Shown: positions 33,705 to 42,428 of the stretch, in pieces
Position numbering within the stretch: position 1 is the stretch's first letter
Layout of the letters: each line of letters opens with the position of its first letter
NCBI GenBank assembly: GCA_944358895.1
Contig: CALVSB010000004.1
Location: 24,429-88,428, forward strand
Origin: an uncultured Bacilli bacterium
GTDB taxonomy: Bacteria > Bacillota_I > Bacilli_A > RFN20 > CAG-826
Length of the DNA: 64,000 nt
Direction of reading: 5' to 3'
The notes under the pieces: model-generated
What the model saw: the letters and a program-made list of their open reading frames with translations, nothing else
The model's database searches: none
What the model was told of the DNA's origin: nothing
Translations under genes and position numbers: made by a program

Positions 33705-34256
33705 TTAATCCCTCTCCTTCACGGTGACGTAGATATTGCTCGTCCTCTTGACGAGGCCGGACGAAGAGCCTTTGGCGCGCGGCAGGTAGCGCTTCATCTT
33801 GATCCCGTCGGAGGCTTGGATCATGGCCACGTAGAGACGGGTGTAATCCATGCCGAAGTTGTTGGTCGCGTTGGCGGCCGCGCTCTTGATAAGCTTGGCA
33901 ACCGGGGTCGCGGCGCTCTTGTTGACGCGGGCGAGCATCTTGAGGGCGTAATCGACGTCCTTGCCCCTCACGAGGTCAATGACGAGGCGAGCCTTGCGCG
34001 GGGTGACCCGAACGTTGAGGCTCGAAGCGTGGGCTTCGGTGACGACCGGCTTGGCCGGCTCGGCCTTGACAGCCTTCTTGGTCTTCTTGGCCGCGGCCTT
34101 TTCGACCTTGGCCTCTTCCTTGACCTCAGCCTTCTCGGCCTTGGCCTTGGTGGTCTTCTTAGCAGCCTTCTTGGGGGCCTTTTCCTTGACGGTTTCTTCC
34201 TTGACGGTTTCTTCGGTCGCGGCCTTCTTGGTGGCTTTCTTCTTGGTTTCTGCCAT
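33705..34256 (-). CDS. rplV: 50S ribosomal protein L22 with lysine-rich N-terminal extension
   Basis: L22 lines the peptide tunnel. The core of about 110 residues (EAHASSLNVRVTPRKARLVI, tunnel hairpin GIKMKRYLPRAKGSSSGLVK, end RTSNIYVTVKERD) is preceded by about 73 residues of Lys/Ala/Glu sequence (KKAAKKTTKAKAEKAEVKEE) containing a short EETVKEETVKE repeat. Total 183 residues. AGGAGG-type site before the chosen start. Confidence 0.96.
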   Translation of the reverse strand: MAETKKKATKKAATEETVKEETVKEKAPKKAAKKTTKAKAEKAEVKEEAKVEKAAAKKTKKAVKAEPAKPVVTEAHASSLNVRVTPRKARLVIDLVRGKDVDYALKMLARVNKSAATPVAKLIKSAAANATNNFGMDYTRLYVAMIQASDGIKMKRYLPRAKGSSSGLVKRTSNIYVTVKERD

Positions 34257-34269
34257 TGCTTAGGCCTCC

Positions 34270-34572
34270 TTACTTCTTGGCGGCAGCGGCCTTGGCGGCT
34301 TGATCGCCGAGGTTATTGCCGTGGTGTCCCGGGAACGTACGGGTCGGGGCGAATTCGCCGAGCTTGTGGCCGACCATGTCCTCGGTCACGAAGACGGTGA
34401 TGTGTTCCTTGCCGTTGTAGACGGCGAAGGTGTGCTCCACGAATTGGGGGTAGATGGTGCTGCGGCGCGACCAGGTCTTGATGATGTCTTTCTTGCCGGC
34501 TTTGTCGAGCGCCTCTACTTTGTTCAGGAGATACTGGTCCACGAACGGGCCTTTTTTGCTTGAACGAGACAT
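34270..34572 (-). CDS. rpsS: 30S ribosomal protein S19
   Basis: S19, 100 residues, contacts A-site tRNA with S13. [60 protein letters not shown] are conserved. Between rplB and rplV as usual; the last ten residues are an Ala/Lys tail. Confidence 0.98.
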   Translation of the reverse strand: MSRSSKKGPFVDQYLLNKVEALDKAGKKDIIKTWSRRSTIYPQFVEHTFAVYNGKEHITVFVTEDMVGHKLGEFAPTRTFPGHHGNNLGDQAAKAAAAKK

Positions 34573-34585
34573 GTCCTAATTCTCC

Positions 34586-35416
<831 letters not shown>

Positions 35417-35440
35417 TGTTTTACTCCTATAGCGGTCTCT

Positions 35441-35461
35441 TTCCTCTTATATATAGAGGAG
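35441..35461 (-). other. Hairpin between rplW and rplB
   Basis: CCTCT (35443-35447) and AGAGG (35455-35459), with an extra A-T and G-T pair outside, bracket a TATATA loop in the only sizeable gap inside the ribosomal operon. No T run follows on the minus strand, so RNA processing or attenuation is more likely than termination. Confidence 0.4.
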
Positions 35462-35487
35462 GCGGTTTCCTGCCTTCCCTTCAGGGC

Positions 35488-35841
35488 CTATTCCTTGAAG
35501 AGATCGACCGCGTTGCCCTCCTTGAGGGTAACGATGGCCTTTTTGTAGCCGCCGACGCGGCCTTTGTAACGGGAGCCACGGGATTTCTCCTTGGCGCTCA
35601 CGTTGGAGACCTTGACGTCTTCCACCGCCACTTGGTAGAGGCGCTGGAAGCTGTCCTTGATCTCGCTCTTGTTGCTGGAGGCAGCAACCTTCACGGTGAC
35701 CTTCCCGTCGTTCTGGAGAAGAGCCATGCTCTTTTCGGTGATGACCGGTTCGAGGATGACTTCGTAGTCGTGCGCCGTCGGGGCGGCATAGACCTTCTTG
35801 GTCTCGGCCGTCTTTTCGGTCTCTTTCTTTTCTTCAGCCAT
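35488..35841 (-). CDS. rplW: 50S ribosomal protein L23
   Basis: L23 at the tunnel exit, docking site for trigger factor and SRP, 117 residues. VILEPVITEKSMALLQNDGK, VKVAASSNKSEIKDSFQRLY are typical. About 20 N-terminal residues (EEKKETEKTAETKKVYAAP) are an added charged tail. Start overlaps the rplD stop by one base. Confidence 0.96.
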   Translation of the reverse strand: MAEEKKETEKTAETKKVYAAPTAHDYEVILEPVITEKSMALLQNDGKVTVKVAASSNKSEIKDSFQRLYQVAVEDVKVSNVSAKEKSRGSRYKGRVGGYKKAIVTLKEGNAVDLFKE

Positions 35842-36482
35842 TATTCGAGGCCTCCTTGAAGTTTCTCGAGGGTGCCCTCGTCCATGAGGAGAGCATCGCT
35901 ATTGAGGACATCGCGGACCGAGACGTTCGAGTAGGCACGGATGCCGACTTTCGCGAGGTTGAGAGCCGCCTTGATGACCTTTTCGTCGCTCCCGTCGGTG
36001 ACGTAGAGGACTTTCTTGCCGTCGAGCTTGAGGTTCTTGAGGATGGAAGCGAATTCCTTGCTCGAGATTTCCTTGAGCTCGATCTTGTCCACGATCACGA
36101 GGCCGTTATTGACCTTCTGCGAGAGGACGGTGCGAAGGGCAAGGAGATGCGCCTTCTTGTTTTGGGAGAGCTTGTAGCTCTGGTTCCCATCGGGTCCGAA
36201 GACCGTGCCGCCGCCGACCCAGAGCGGGGAGCGGATCGAGCCAGCGCGGGCCCGGCCGGTGCCTTTCTGGCGCCAGGGCTTCTTGCCGCCGCCGCTGACT
36301 TCGTGGCGTTTCTTGGTCTTGGCCGTCGCCTGGCGGGCGTTGGCCTCTTCGGTGACCACGGCGTCGTGGACGCACTGGATGTTGGCGTCGACAACCCCGA
36401 AGACCGAGGCGGAGAGATCGACCGTGCCGGCCTTTTCGCCGGTCATCTTAAGGAGGTCGACCGACAATTTCTTCTCAGCCAT
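35841..36482 (-). CDS. rplD: 50S ribosomal protein L4
   Basis: L4, 213 residues, with the tunnel loop around GGKKPWRQKGTGRARAGSIR and SPLWVGGGTVFGP, and the C-terminal fold ending RDVLNSDALLMDEGTLEKLQ. In E. coli L4 also represses the S10 operon; here only the leader hints at such control. Confidence 0.97.
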   Translation of the reverse strand: MAEKKLSVDLLKMTGEKAGTVDLSASVFGVVDANIQCVHDAVVTEEANARQATAKTKKRHEVSGGGKKPWRQKGTGRARAGSIRSPLWVGGGTVFGPDGNQSYKLSQNKKAHLLALRTVLSQKVNNGLVIVDKIELKEISSKEFASILKNLKLDGKKVLYVTDGSDEKVIKAALNLAKVGIRAYSNVSVRDVLNSDALLMDEGTLEKLQGGLE

Positions 36483-36485
36483 TCC

Positions 36486-37217
36486 TTATTCTCCTTTCGG
36501 CTGCTCGGCAGGGGCTTCCTGCGCGGGCGCGGTTTCCTTGACCGGGGTCCGGTCGATGAGTTCCTTCACCTCAGGCTTCTTGAACTGGGTGAGGACGGCG
36601 GAGCGGAGCATCACGAGGCTCTTCTTGGGTCCCGGGACGCCGCCCTTGACGAGGATGTAGCCCTTTTCGGCATTGGACTCGATCACGGTGACGTTCAGGA
36701 TCGTCGCGTGTTCGGGGCCCCAGTGGCCGGACATCGTCTTGCCCGGGATAACCCGGTTGTTGCAACGTCCGTTGTTGGCAAGAGAGCCGATCTGACGGTG
36801 GTAGCCGCTACCATGGGCCTTCGGGCCGATGTGGTTGCCGTACTTCTTGATGGTGCCGCTGTAGCCGTGGCCCTTGGTGGTACCGAGGACATCGACCACG
36901 TCGCCGGCCGCGAAGATCGAAGCATCGATCGTGTCGCCGACGTTCTTGGTTCCGTAGATTTCGTCGCCCTTCAGTTCGGCAAGGTGCCGCTTCGGAGTGA
37001 CGCCGGCTTTCTTGAAGATGCCCTGCCGCGGCTTGTTGGCGAGGCGGAGCGGAAGTTCTTCATAGCCGATTTGGAGGGCTTCATAGCCGTCCTTTTCCTT
37101 CGTCTTCTTTTGAAGGACGACGTTCGGCAGGACTTCGATCACCGTGACGGGATACATCGTTCCGTCTTTGGCGAAGACTTCGGTCATGCCCATCTTTCTT
37201 CCGAGAATGGATTTCAT
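36486..37217 (-). CDS. rplC: 50S ribosomal protein L3
   Basis: L3, 243 residues, reaches the peptidyl transferase centre. MKSILGRKMGMTEVFAKDGT, GTTKGHGYSGTIKKYG, then HGSGYHRQIGSLANNGRCNN and GHWGPEHATILNVTVIE are recognised (GKTMSGHWGPEHATI region carries changes from the usual GKKMAGHMGNE). C-terminal Pro/Ala/Glu tail APAQEAPAEQPKGE is extra. Confidence 0.97.
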   Translation of the reverse strand: MKSILGRKMGMTEVFAKDGTMYPVTVIEVLPNVVLQKKTKEKDGYEALQIGYEELPLRLANKPRQGIFKKAGVTPKRHLAELKGDEIYGTKNVGDTIDASIFAAGDVVDVLGTTKGHGYSGTIKKYGNHIGPKAHGSGYHRQIGSLANNGRCNNRVIPGKTMSGHWGPEHATILNVTVIESNAEKGYILVKGGVPGPKKSLVMLRSAVLTQFKKPEVKELIDRTPVKETAPAQEAPAEQPKGE

Positions 37218-37229
37218 CTAAGTCCCTCC

Positions 37230-37562
37230 TTACTTCTTGGCCTTGGCGGCCTTGGTGTCGACCTTGATGTCGACGCCATTGGGGAGATCCAACTTCCTGA
37301 TAGCATCCACCGTTTCCTTCTTCGGATCGATGATGTCGAGAAGGCGCTTGTGGGTCCGGATCTCGAATTGTTCCCGGCTGTCCTTGTACTTGAAGGTAGC
37401 GCGGAGAATCGTGTAGACCTGCTTCTCAGTGGGAAGCGGGATCGGGCCAACCACTTGGGCGCCCGTTTTCTTGGCCACTTCGACGATCTTCTCGACGGCC
37501 GTGTCGAGGATCTTGTGGTCGTAAGCTTGTAGCCTTATCCTCAAGGCTGGATTGTTCGCCAT
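37230..37562 (-). CDS. rpsJ: 30S ribosomal protein S10
   Basis: S10 (NusE), 110 residues, also part of antitermination complexes. [40 protein letters not shown] and [20 protein letters not shown] are conserved. First gene of the ribosomal operon with AGGAGG upstream and a structured leader of over 120 nt. The str genes that often precede it are absent here. Confidence 0.98.
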   Translation of the reverse strand: MANNPALRIRLQAYDHKILDTAVEKIVEVAKKTGAQVVGPIPLPTEKQVYTILRATFKYKDSREQFEIRTHKRLLDIIDPKKETVDAIRKLDLPNGVDIKVDTKAAKAKK

Positions 37563-37724
37563 GTCTTTCCTCCTATGTGTTTCAACTTGGCTTCTGGAGT
37601 TAGCTCTCCGCGAGTTCCCCGACTAAGCCAAGGGGCTTCAACGCCTCTTAGCGTGTCGGCAACATCGCGAATCAACGCTAGCGCCAGCGTGCGAAAGTTT
37701 ACCCTCGCGCGTAGGCGAAAACAA
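37563..37724 (-). promoter_or_regulatory. S10 operon promoter and structured leader
   Basis: A possible minus-strand promoter is TTGTTT (37719-37724), 17 bp, TAAACT (37696-37701). The following leader of about 125 nt contains an 8-bp long-range pairing, CTTGGCTT (37586-37593 on the plus strand) with AAGCCAAG (37625-37632), nested smaller stems, and a CGCTAGCG palindrome. Autoregulation is possible; not shown by sequence alone. Confidence 0.4.
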
Positions 37725-37825
37725 GCCAAAAATTAGAGAAGCCATCTCGATTTTTGGGTTTTTGGAAAAAGGTTGCGGTTTTATCGAGATTTTTTATTGG
37801 CGAAATCGTGAAATTCCCTAAAACT

Positions 37826-37842
37826 TTGTGCGTGGTGCACAA
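37826..37842 (-). terminator. Weak terminator-like hairpin after queH
   Basis: TTGTGC and GCACAA arms with a 5-nt loop, 5 nt after the queH stop, followed on the minus strand by AGTTTT. Short stem and T run make it a weak candidate. Confidence 0.4.
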
Positions 37843-37847
37843 TTTTA

Positions 37848-38549
37848 CTACTTCGGTTCCGGGCTTTTGGAGGGACCATCGATCGGGTGGTAGAGGTCCT
37901 TGAGTCCTAATTTCTTGGCGCGCTCGAGGCCGCCCGCGTACGAGAACTCGCATCCGCAATATAGCTGCTGGTAAAGGCCGTACTGGCGCTGGATCAGCTT
38001 TCCTTTGTCGATGCCGCCCCGCTTCTTGAAATCGCTATGGAGATATTTGACACTCGGGTAGTCCAAAGCCACCCTGGCAGCGATCCGGTTTATGACCTGG
38101 GACGGCTTGAACCGGCTAAGCGTCAATGTCGTCGTAACGTATTCGAAGCCCTTTTCGGAAGCGACTTCGAAGGCTCGGCGCAATCGTTTCTCGTAGCAGA
38201 TTTGACAACGCCTCCCGCCTTCTTTGTCGTCGGGAAAAGGCCGCAAATCAGCCATATAAGTCTCGTAATCGTAGTCGTCTAACAACAAGTCGACCTTATA
38301 TCCCCGGTCTCTATGAAGATCGCCGAGAAGCGTGGCCAACTCCTTTTCCCTCCGCTCAAATTCGCTTCGGGGATAGATGTTCGAGTTGCTATAAAGAATC
38401 GTCACTTCGAAGTAAGGGACGAGCTCTTCCAACGGATGGCACGAGCAAGGGCCGCAGCAGGCGTGCAAAAGAAGACGGGGTTTCCGCCCGTTCAGGCGCT
38501 TGGCCTCGTCTTGGAATACTTTGTCGTAGTCGATATAGCGCTCAGCCAT
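37848..38549 (-). CDS. queH: Epoxyqueuosine reductase QueH
   Basis: The cobalamin-independent enzyme for the last step of queuosine synthesis, 233 residues (former DUF208). Cysteine motifs LLHACCGPCSCHP near residue 26, RRCQICYEKRL, and YGLYQQLYCGCEFSYAGG are the QueH iron-sulfur and active-site signatures. The start at 38549 (MAERYIDYDKVF) overlaps the queA stop by 8 nt; an upstream Met lies deep in queA and lacks homology. Last gene of queT-tgt-queA-queH. Confidence 0.93.
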   Translation of the reverse strand: MAERYIDYDKVFQDEAKRLNGRKPRLLLHACCGPCSCHPLEELVPYFEVTILYSNSNIYPRSEFERREKELATLLGDLHRDRGYKVDLLLDDYDYETYMADLRPFPDDKEGGRRCQICYEKRLRRAFEVASEKGFEYVTTTLTLSRFKPSQVINRIAARVALDYPSVKYLHSDFKKRGGIDKGKLIQRQYGLYQQLYCGCEFSYAGGLERAKKLGLKDLYHPIDGPSKSPEPK

Positions 38550-39603
38550 CGATCTTGGCCTTCGAATAATCGTAATGGCCGTAAATGAACATGGCATCCC
38601 CAAAGGAGAAGAAACGATAACGGCTTTCGACCGCATGGCGGTAGCACTCAAGGGTGAATTCACGGCCCATGAAGGCCGAGACCAGCATGATGAGAGTGCT
38701 CTTCGGAAGGTGGAAGTTGGTAATCAAAGCATCGACGGCTTTGTACTCGTAACCCGGCGAGATGAAGATGTTGGTCGCTTCGTCGACCGGGACGAACGTC
38801 CCGTACTTGCTATAGACAGCTTCCAGCGTCCGGACGCAGGTCGTCCCGACGGCGACGATGCGCCTTCCTTCGGCCTTGGCCTTGTTGAGAGCGTCGGCCG
38901 CTTCCTTCCGGAGGTGGATCATCTCGCTATGCATGTGATGATCCTTGGTGTCCTTGACCTTGACCGGCCGGAAAGTGCCAAGGCCGATATCCAGCGTCAG
39001 GTCGACGATCTCGATTCCTTTCTGAACAAGGCGGTCGAGAAGTTCTTCCGTAAAGTGAAAGCCAGCCGTCGGAGCCGCGGCCGAGCCCGGATGCTTGGCA
39101 TAAACGGTCTGATACTCGCCGTTGCTCTCGCACTGCTTTTTGATATAAGGCGGAAGCGGCATCTCGCCGAGGCTTTCGAGAATCTCGAGGAAGATGCCCT
39201 GATAAAGGAAACGGACGTGTCGAATCCCTTCGTCGTATACCCCGGTGCAAACGGCCTTAAGACGGCCGTCTCCGAAAACGAGAACCGAACCGACGCGGAC
39301 CGACTTGGCGTGGCCCACGAGGCACTCCCATTCATCGCCTCCGAGTTCCTTCAGAAGGAGGAGTTCAACCTTGCCTTGGCTTTCTTCCTTCGTCCCGATG
39401 AGCCGGGAAGGGAGAACCTTGGTGTCATTCCTGACAAGAACATCGCCCGCATGTAGGTAATCGTAGATATCGGCAAAGACCGCATCCTTGTAGGTTTGAT
39501 GCTCGCGGTCAACGAGCATGAGTCGGCATTGATCGCGGACCTTGCTCGGGCTTTGAGCAATCAATTCTTCCGGCAAATCATAGTCAAATAATTCAATATC
39601 CAC
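38542..39603 (-). CDS. queA: tRNA preQ1(34) S-adenosylmethionine ribosyltransferase-isomerase
   Basis: QueA transfers the ribosyl part of SAM to preQ1 at tRNA position 34; 353 residues. FDYDLPEELIAQSPSKVRDQ at the start, RLIGTKEESQGKVELLLLKE, HPGSAAAPTAGFHFTEELL and YKAVDALITNFHLPKSTLIM are family blocks. It lies 2 nt after tgt and overlaps queH. Confidence 0.97.
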   Translation of the reverse strand: MDIELFDYDLPEELIAQSPSKVRDQCRLMLVDREHQTYKDAVFADIYDYLHAGDVLVRNDTKVLPSRLIGTKEESQGKVELLLLKELGGDEWECLVGHAKSVRVGSVLVFGDGRLKAVCTGVYDEGIRHVRFLYQGIFLEILESLGEMPLPPYIKKQCESNGEYQTVYAKHPGSAAAPTAGFHFTEELLDRLVQKGIEIVDLTLDIGLGTFRPVKVKDTKDHHMHSEMIHLRKEAADALNKAKAEGRRIVAVGTTCVRTLEAVYSKYGTFVPVDEATNIFISPGYEYKAVDALITNFHLPKSTLIMLVSAFMGREFTLECYRHAVESRYRFFSFGDAMFIYGHYDYSKAKIDG

Positions 39604-39605
39604 CG

Positions 39606-40730
39606 CTAAAACCCCCTTAAATCTCCGAATTTCGCCATCGTATCCTCGAAATAGGCAGCAAAGCGATCTTCGTTAATAGCCTTTCGCGCCCCCTCCATGA
39701 TACGGATGAGGAAACGGATATTGTGAATGGTATTCAGCCGTTTCCCGAGCTCTTCGCCAGTCACATACAAGTGATGGAGGTAAGCTCTCGTGAAGTGGGT
39801 GCAGCCATAGCAGTCGCATCCTTCTTCGAGCGGAGTGAAATCATCTTTGTACTTGCTGTCGCGAATATTGATCCGCCCCGTCGAGGTCAGGAGGGCCCCA
39901 TGGCGGGCCAAGCGGGTCGGAAGCACGCAATCGAACATATCGATCCCGCGGAGAGCGCCGCCCAACAAGTAGTCAATTGACCCAACGCCCATCAGATAGC
40001 GAGGCTTGTCGAAAGGAAGGTCCTTGACCGCGTATTCGATCATTCGGAAGCAGACATCCTTCGGTTCGCCGATCGAAGTTCCGCCAATCGAATACCCGTC
40101 GAAAGGAAGGGCCGCCAATTCTCGGGCGCACATTCTTCTCAGCTCTTCGTAGTCGCCCCCCTGTACGATACCGAACAGGGCCTGGTCTTCCCGCTTATGC
40201 GCGAGCAGGCCGCGCTTGGCCCAGCGGATGGTCCGCTCGGTCGACTTCTTGACATAATCGAAATCGGCCGGATAAGGAATGCATTCATCGAAACTCATCG
40301 CGATGTCGGGTCCGAGTTTTTCCTCGATGGCGATGACCTTCTCGGGCGTGAAGTCTTCCATGTTCCCGTTGTAATCGTTGCGGAAACGGACGCCGTTTTC
40401 GCTGATTTCGCGCTTGCTCGCCAAAGAAAAAACCTGGAAGCCCCCGCTATCGGTCAAAATGGGTCCGTCATAGCCCATGAATTTATGAAGGCCCCCGGCC
40501 CTCGCGACGATGTCTTCGCCCGGGCGCAGATGGAGGTGATAGGAATTGCTCAAAATAACGCCGGAACCAAGGGCCTTGATTTCCTCTGGATCAAGGCATT
40601 TGACGGTCGCGAGTGTCCCAACCGGCATGAACATCGGGGTTAGCACATCCCCGTGCCGGGTGTGAAGAATTCCGGTGCGGGCCCCGGAAGGATCGACATG
40701 CGTGATTTCTAAGCGAAAGTTCTTATCCAT
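39606..40730 (-). CDS. tgt: tRNA-guanine transglycosylase
   Basis: Exchanges G34 for preQ1 in GUN-anticodon tRNAs; 374 residues. Catalytic region LTDSGGFQVFSLA (Asp about 98), YLMGVGSIDYLLGGALRGID and MFDCVLPTRLARHG (second Asp), and zinc site CDCYGCTHFTRAYLHHL. A TAGAAT box lies 9 nt before the ATG, so besides readthrough from queT it may have a promoter of its own; AGGCGGG could act as a weak ribosome site. Confidence 0.97.
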   Translation of the reverse strand: MDKNFRLEITHVDPSGARTGILHTRHGDVLTPMFMPVGTLATVKCLDPEEIKALGSGVILSNSYHLHLRPGEDIVARAGGLHKFMGYDGPILTDSGGFQVFSLASKREISENGVRFRNDYNGNMEDFTPEKVIAIEEKLGPDIAMSFDECIPYPADFDYVKKSTERTIRWAKRGLLAHKREDQALFGIVQGGDYEELRRMCARELAALPFDGYSIGGTSIGEPKDVCFRMIEYAVKDLPFDKPRYLMGVGSIDYLLGGALRGIDMFDCVLPTRLARHGALLTSTGRINIRDSKYKDDFTPLEEGCDCYGCTHFTRAYLHHLYVTGEELGKRLNTIHNIRFLIRIMEGARKAINEDRFAAYFEDTMAKFGDLRGF

Positions 40731-40762
40731 AGCCCGCCTATTCTAGACGAGATAAGTCACCT

Positions 40763-41266
40763 TCACCACTTTGCGCTAAGGTGAATCGTCGGCTTAACGG
40801 CCGCCATGAAAGCCTTGTTCCTCATAAGGAGGAGGAAGAGGACATAACCGGCCGCCAAAACGGCAAGTTCGCCGAGAGCGACGTAGATGGCATTCAAGTA
40901 GAAGAAGTCGCCAAAAACGAAGGTCAATTCCGCCCCGACAATGAGGGCGTTGAAGACCACTGGCCAAACGGCCGCGATGAGCATTCGCGGCGACAGGTAG
41001 GAAATGAAGATGCAGCTCAGGAACGTCGCCAGGGTTCCGAAGACCCAGTCCGGCCAGCCGACCGGGGAGGCGAGATTGGCTAAGAAGCAGCCGATCGTAA
41101 GGCCCCAGGTGAAGTCCTTCCGGAAGAAACAAAGGAGCATGAGGCACTCGGCAATCCGGAACTGGATGGCTTGGTAGGAAAGCGATCCAAGGGCGATGGT
41201 GAGGACGAAATAAAGAGCCGCCACTACAGCGTTGGCGGCTATTTTCTTCGTGGTATTTTCGGTCAT
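40763..41266 (-). CDS. queT: QueT-type ECF transporter substrate-binding membrane subunit
   Basis: A 167-residue membrane protein with five or six helices. The segment SYQAIQFRIAECLMLLCFFR is typical of QueT S-components, which import queuosine precursors using the shared ECF module (not in the window). The preQ1 riboswitch directly upstream and the following tgt-queA-queH genes support preQ1 (or related base) uptake. No de novo genes queD, queE, queC or queF are present here, so salvage is inferred for this operon. Confidence 0.9.
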   Translation of the reverse strand: MTENTTKKIAANAVVAALYFVLTIALGSLSYQAIQFRIAECLMLLCFFRKDFTWGLTIGCFLANLASPVGWPDWVFGTLATFLSCIFISYLSPRMLIAAVWPVVFNALIVGAELTFVFGDFFYLNAIYVALGELAVLAAGYVLFLLLMRNKAFMAAVKPTIHLSAKW

Positions 41267-41273
41267 ATCTTGA

Positions 41274-41313
41274 CCTCCTTGTTTTTTATACGTGGTTCAG
41301 AGGAGGAACACGT
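41274..41313 (-). ncRNA. preQ1-I riboswitch (queT leader)
   Basis: On the minus strand: P1 arm ACGTG (41309-41313), loop beginning TTCCTCC, P1 arm CACGT (41290-41294) and the A-rich tail ATAAAAAACAAGGAGG. This matches the class I preQ1 aptamer (B. subtilis queC type: P1, UUC loop, CC, P1, AUAAAAAACUAAGGA). The loop CCTCC can pair with the GGAGG of the queT ribosome site, so ligand-stabilised pseudoknot formation would block translation. Confidence 0.85.
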
Positions 41314-41323
41314 TTGCGGTGAG

Positions 41324-41351
41324 ACTATAGGCTTTTTGCGGAGGAAATCAA
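41324..41351 (-). promoter_or_regulatory. Promoter of the queT operon
   Basis: Minus strand: -35 TTGATT (41346-41351), 16 bp, -10 TATAGT (41324-41329). Predicted transcription start near 41317, only a few bases before the riboswitch. It overlaps the prs stop codon. Confidence 0.7.
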
Positions 41352-42313
41352 TAGAAAGCCATCCAGGAATCGGGGACGGGGAGGCCTTCCTCGGAAGCTT
41401 TGATAACGCCGGCGATCATCGGGGCAATCGAGATCACGCTCACCCAAGAATCGTAAGACCGCTCGATCGAATTGGTGACGACGAGATCCCCAACTCTCCC
41501 TTCCTTGATCCTCGAAAGGGCATCGTGGGAGAAGATGCCGTGGGTCCCGCCGACAAAGACGGAAGCGGCGCCGTGGCGGTAAAGAGCGTCGACACTAGCC
41601 AAGACGGTCCCGGCCGTGTCGATGATGTCGTCCACGATGATGCAGTGTTTGCCCTTGACGTTGCCTACGACATTGACGACTTCGGCGACATTGGGGGCCG
41701 GCCGCCGCTTATCGATGATGGCCAGATTCGAATTGGCAATCTCCGAGGCAAGGTCCCGGGCCCGATGGGTCGATCCGTGGTCGGGAGAAGCGACGCAGCA
41801 GTCCTCGCTTTTGATCCCTTTCTTAACAATGAGGTTCCGATAATATTCGCCAAAAAGGGAAATCGGGGACAAATCGTCGACCGGGCAGGAGAAGAAGCCT
41901 TGGATTTGCGGGGTATGAAGATCCACCGTGATAATCCGGTTGACGCCGACGGTTTCAAGAAGCTTGGCCACCAATTTGGCCGTGATTGGCTCGCCCGAGC
42001 GGGCAACGCGGTCCTGCCGGCAGAAGCCGTAATAAGGGATAACGAGGTTGATCTCCTTGGCCTTGGCATTCCTCAAGCCATCGATGAAGATCAAAAGCTC
42101 CATCAGCCTTTCCGACACCGGGGTCGCGGTCGATTGGATGACGTAGACCGTCTTGCCCCGGACATTGGAGAGGGGGCGGGCCAGCACTTCGCCGTCGGCA
42201 AAGTGGGTAACCTCGCTCTCTGAAAGGGGGATGCCAAGGTTATCGGCCACTTCTTTGGCCAAGGATGGATTGGCTGTCAAATAGAAAAGCGTAACGTTCG
42301 CAAGGTTGTTCAT
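41348..42313 (-). CDS. prs: Ribose-phosphate pyrophosphokinase
   Basis: Makes PRPP from ribose 5-phosphate and ATP; 321 residues. IPYYGFCRQDRVARSGEPIT (ATP-binding loop), VDLHTPQIQGFFSCPVDDL, VASPDHGSTHRARDLA and the PRPP site IIVDDIIDTAGTV are present. The start at 42313 has no Shine-Dalgarno; a TATAAT lies 7 nt upstream, so the mRNA is predicted to be leaderless. The usual YARQDR is YGFCRQDR here. Confidence 0.95.
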   Translation of the reverse strand: MNNLANVTLFYLTANPSLAKEVADNLGIPLSESEVTHFADGEVLARPLSNVRGKTVYVIQSTATPVSERLMELLIFIDGLRNAKAKEINLVIPYYGFCRQDRVARSGEPITAKLVAKLLETVGVNRIITVDLHTPQIQGFFSCPVDDLSPISLFGEYYRNLIVKKGIKSEDCCVASPDHGSTHRARDLASEIANSNLAIIDKRRPAPNVAEVVNVVGNVKGKHCIIVDDIIDTAGTVLASVDALYRHGAASVFVGGTHGIFSHDALSRIKEGRVGDLVVTNSIERSYDSWVSVISIAPMIAGVIKASEEGLPVPDSWMAFY

Positions 42314-42428
42314 ATTTCGGATTATAGAACATTCGTCGGCCCGTCTAAGCCCGAAAAAGGCAATAAACAATCCAAAGAAAGCGTTTACCCCTCAAAAAGG
42401 CGGAACGTTTGCAATACACTAGGGCCGT
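42314..42428. promoter_or_regulatory. Divergent promoter region prs / P-loop kinase
   Basis: Minus strand: TATAAT (42321-42326), 7 nt before the prs ATG, weak -35 TTAGAC (42343-42348). Plus strand: TACACT (42415-42420), 8 nt before the kinase ATG, no clear -35. Both genes lack a spaced Shine-Dalgarno. Confidence 0.55.

Noticed and set aside
37826..37842. Rex-like TTGTG...CACAA palindrome
   Set aside because: The gap is one base too short for a Rex site and the position is just after queH, better explained as a weak terminator.
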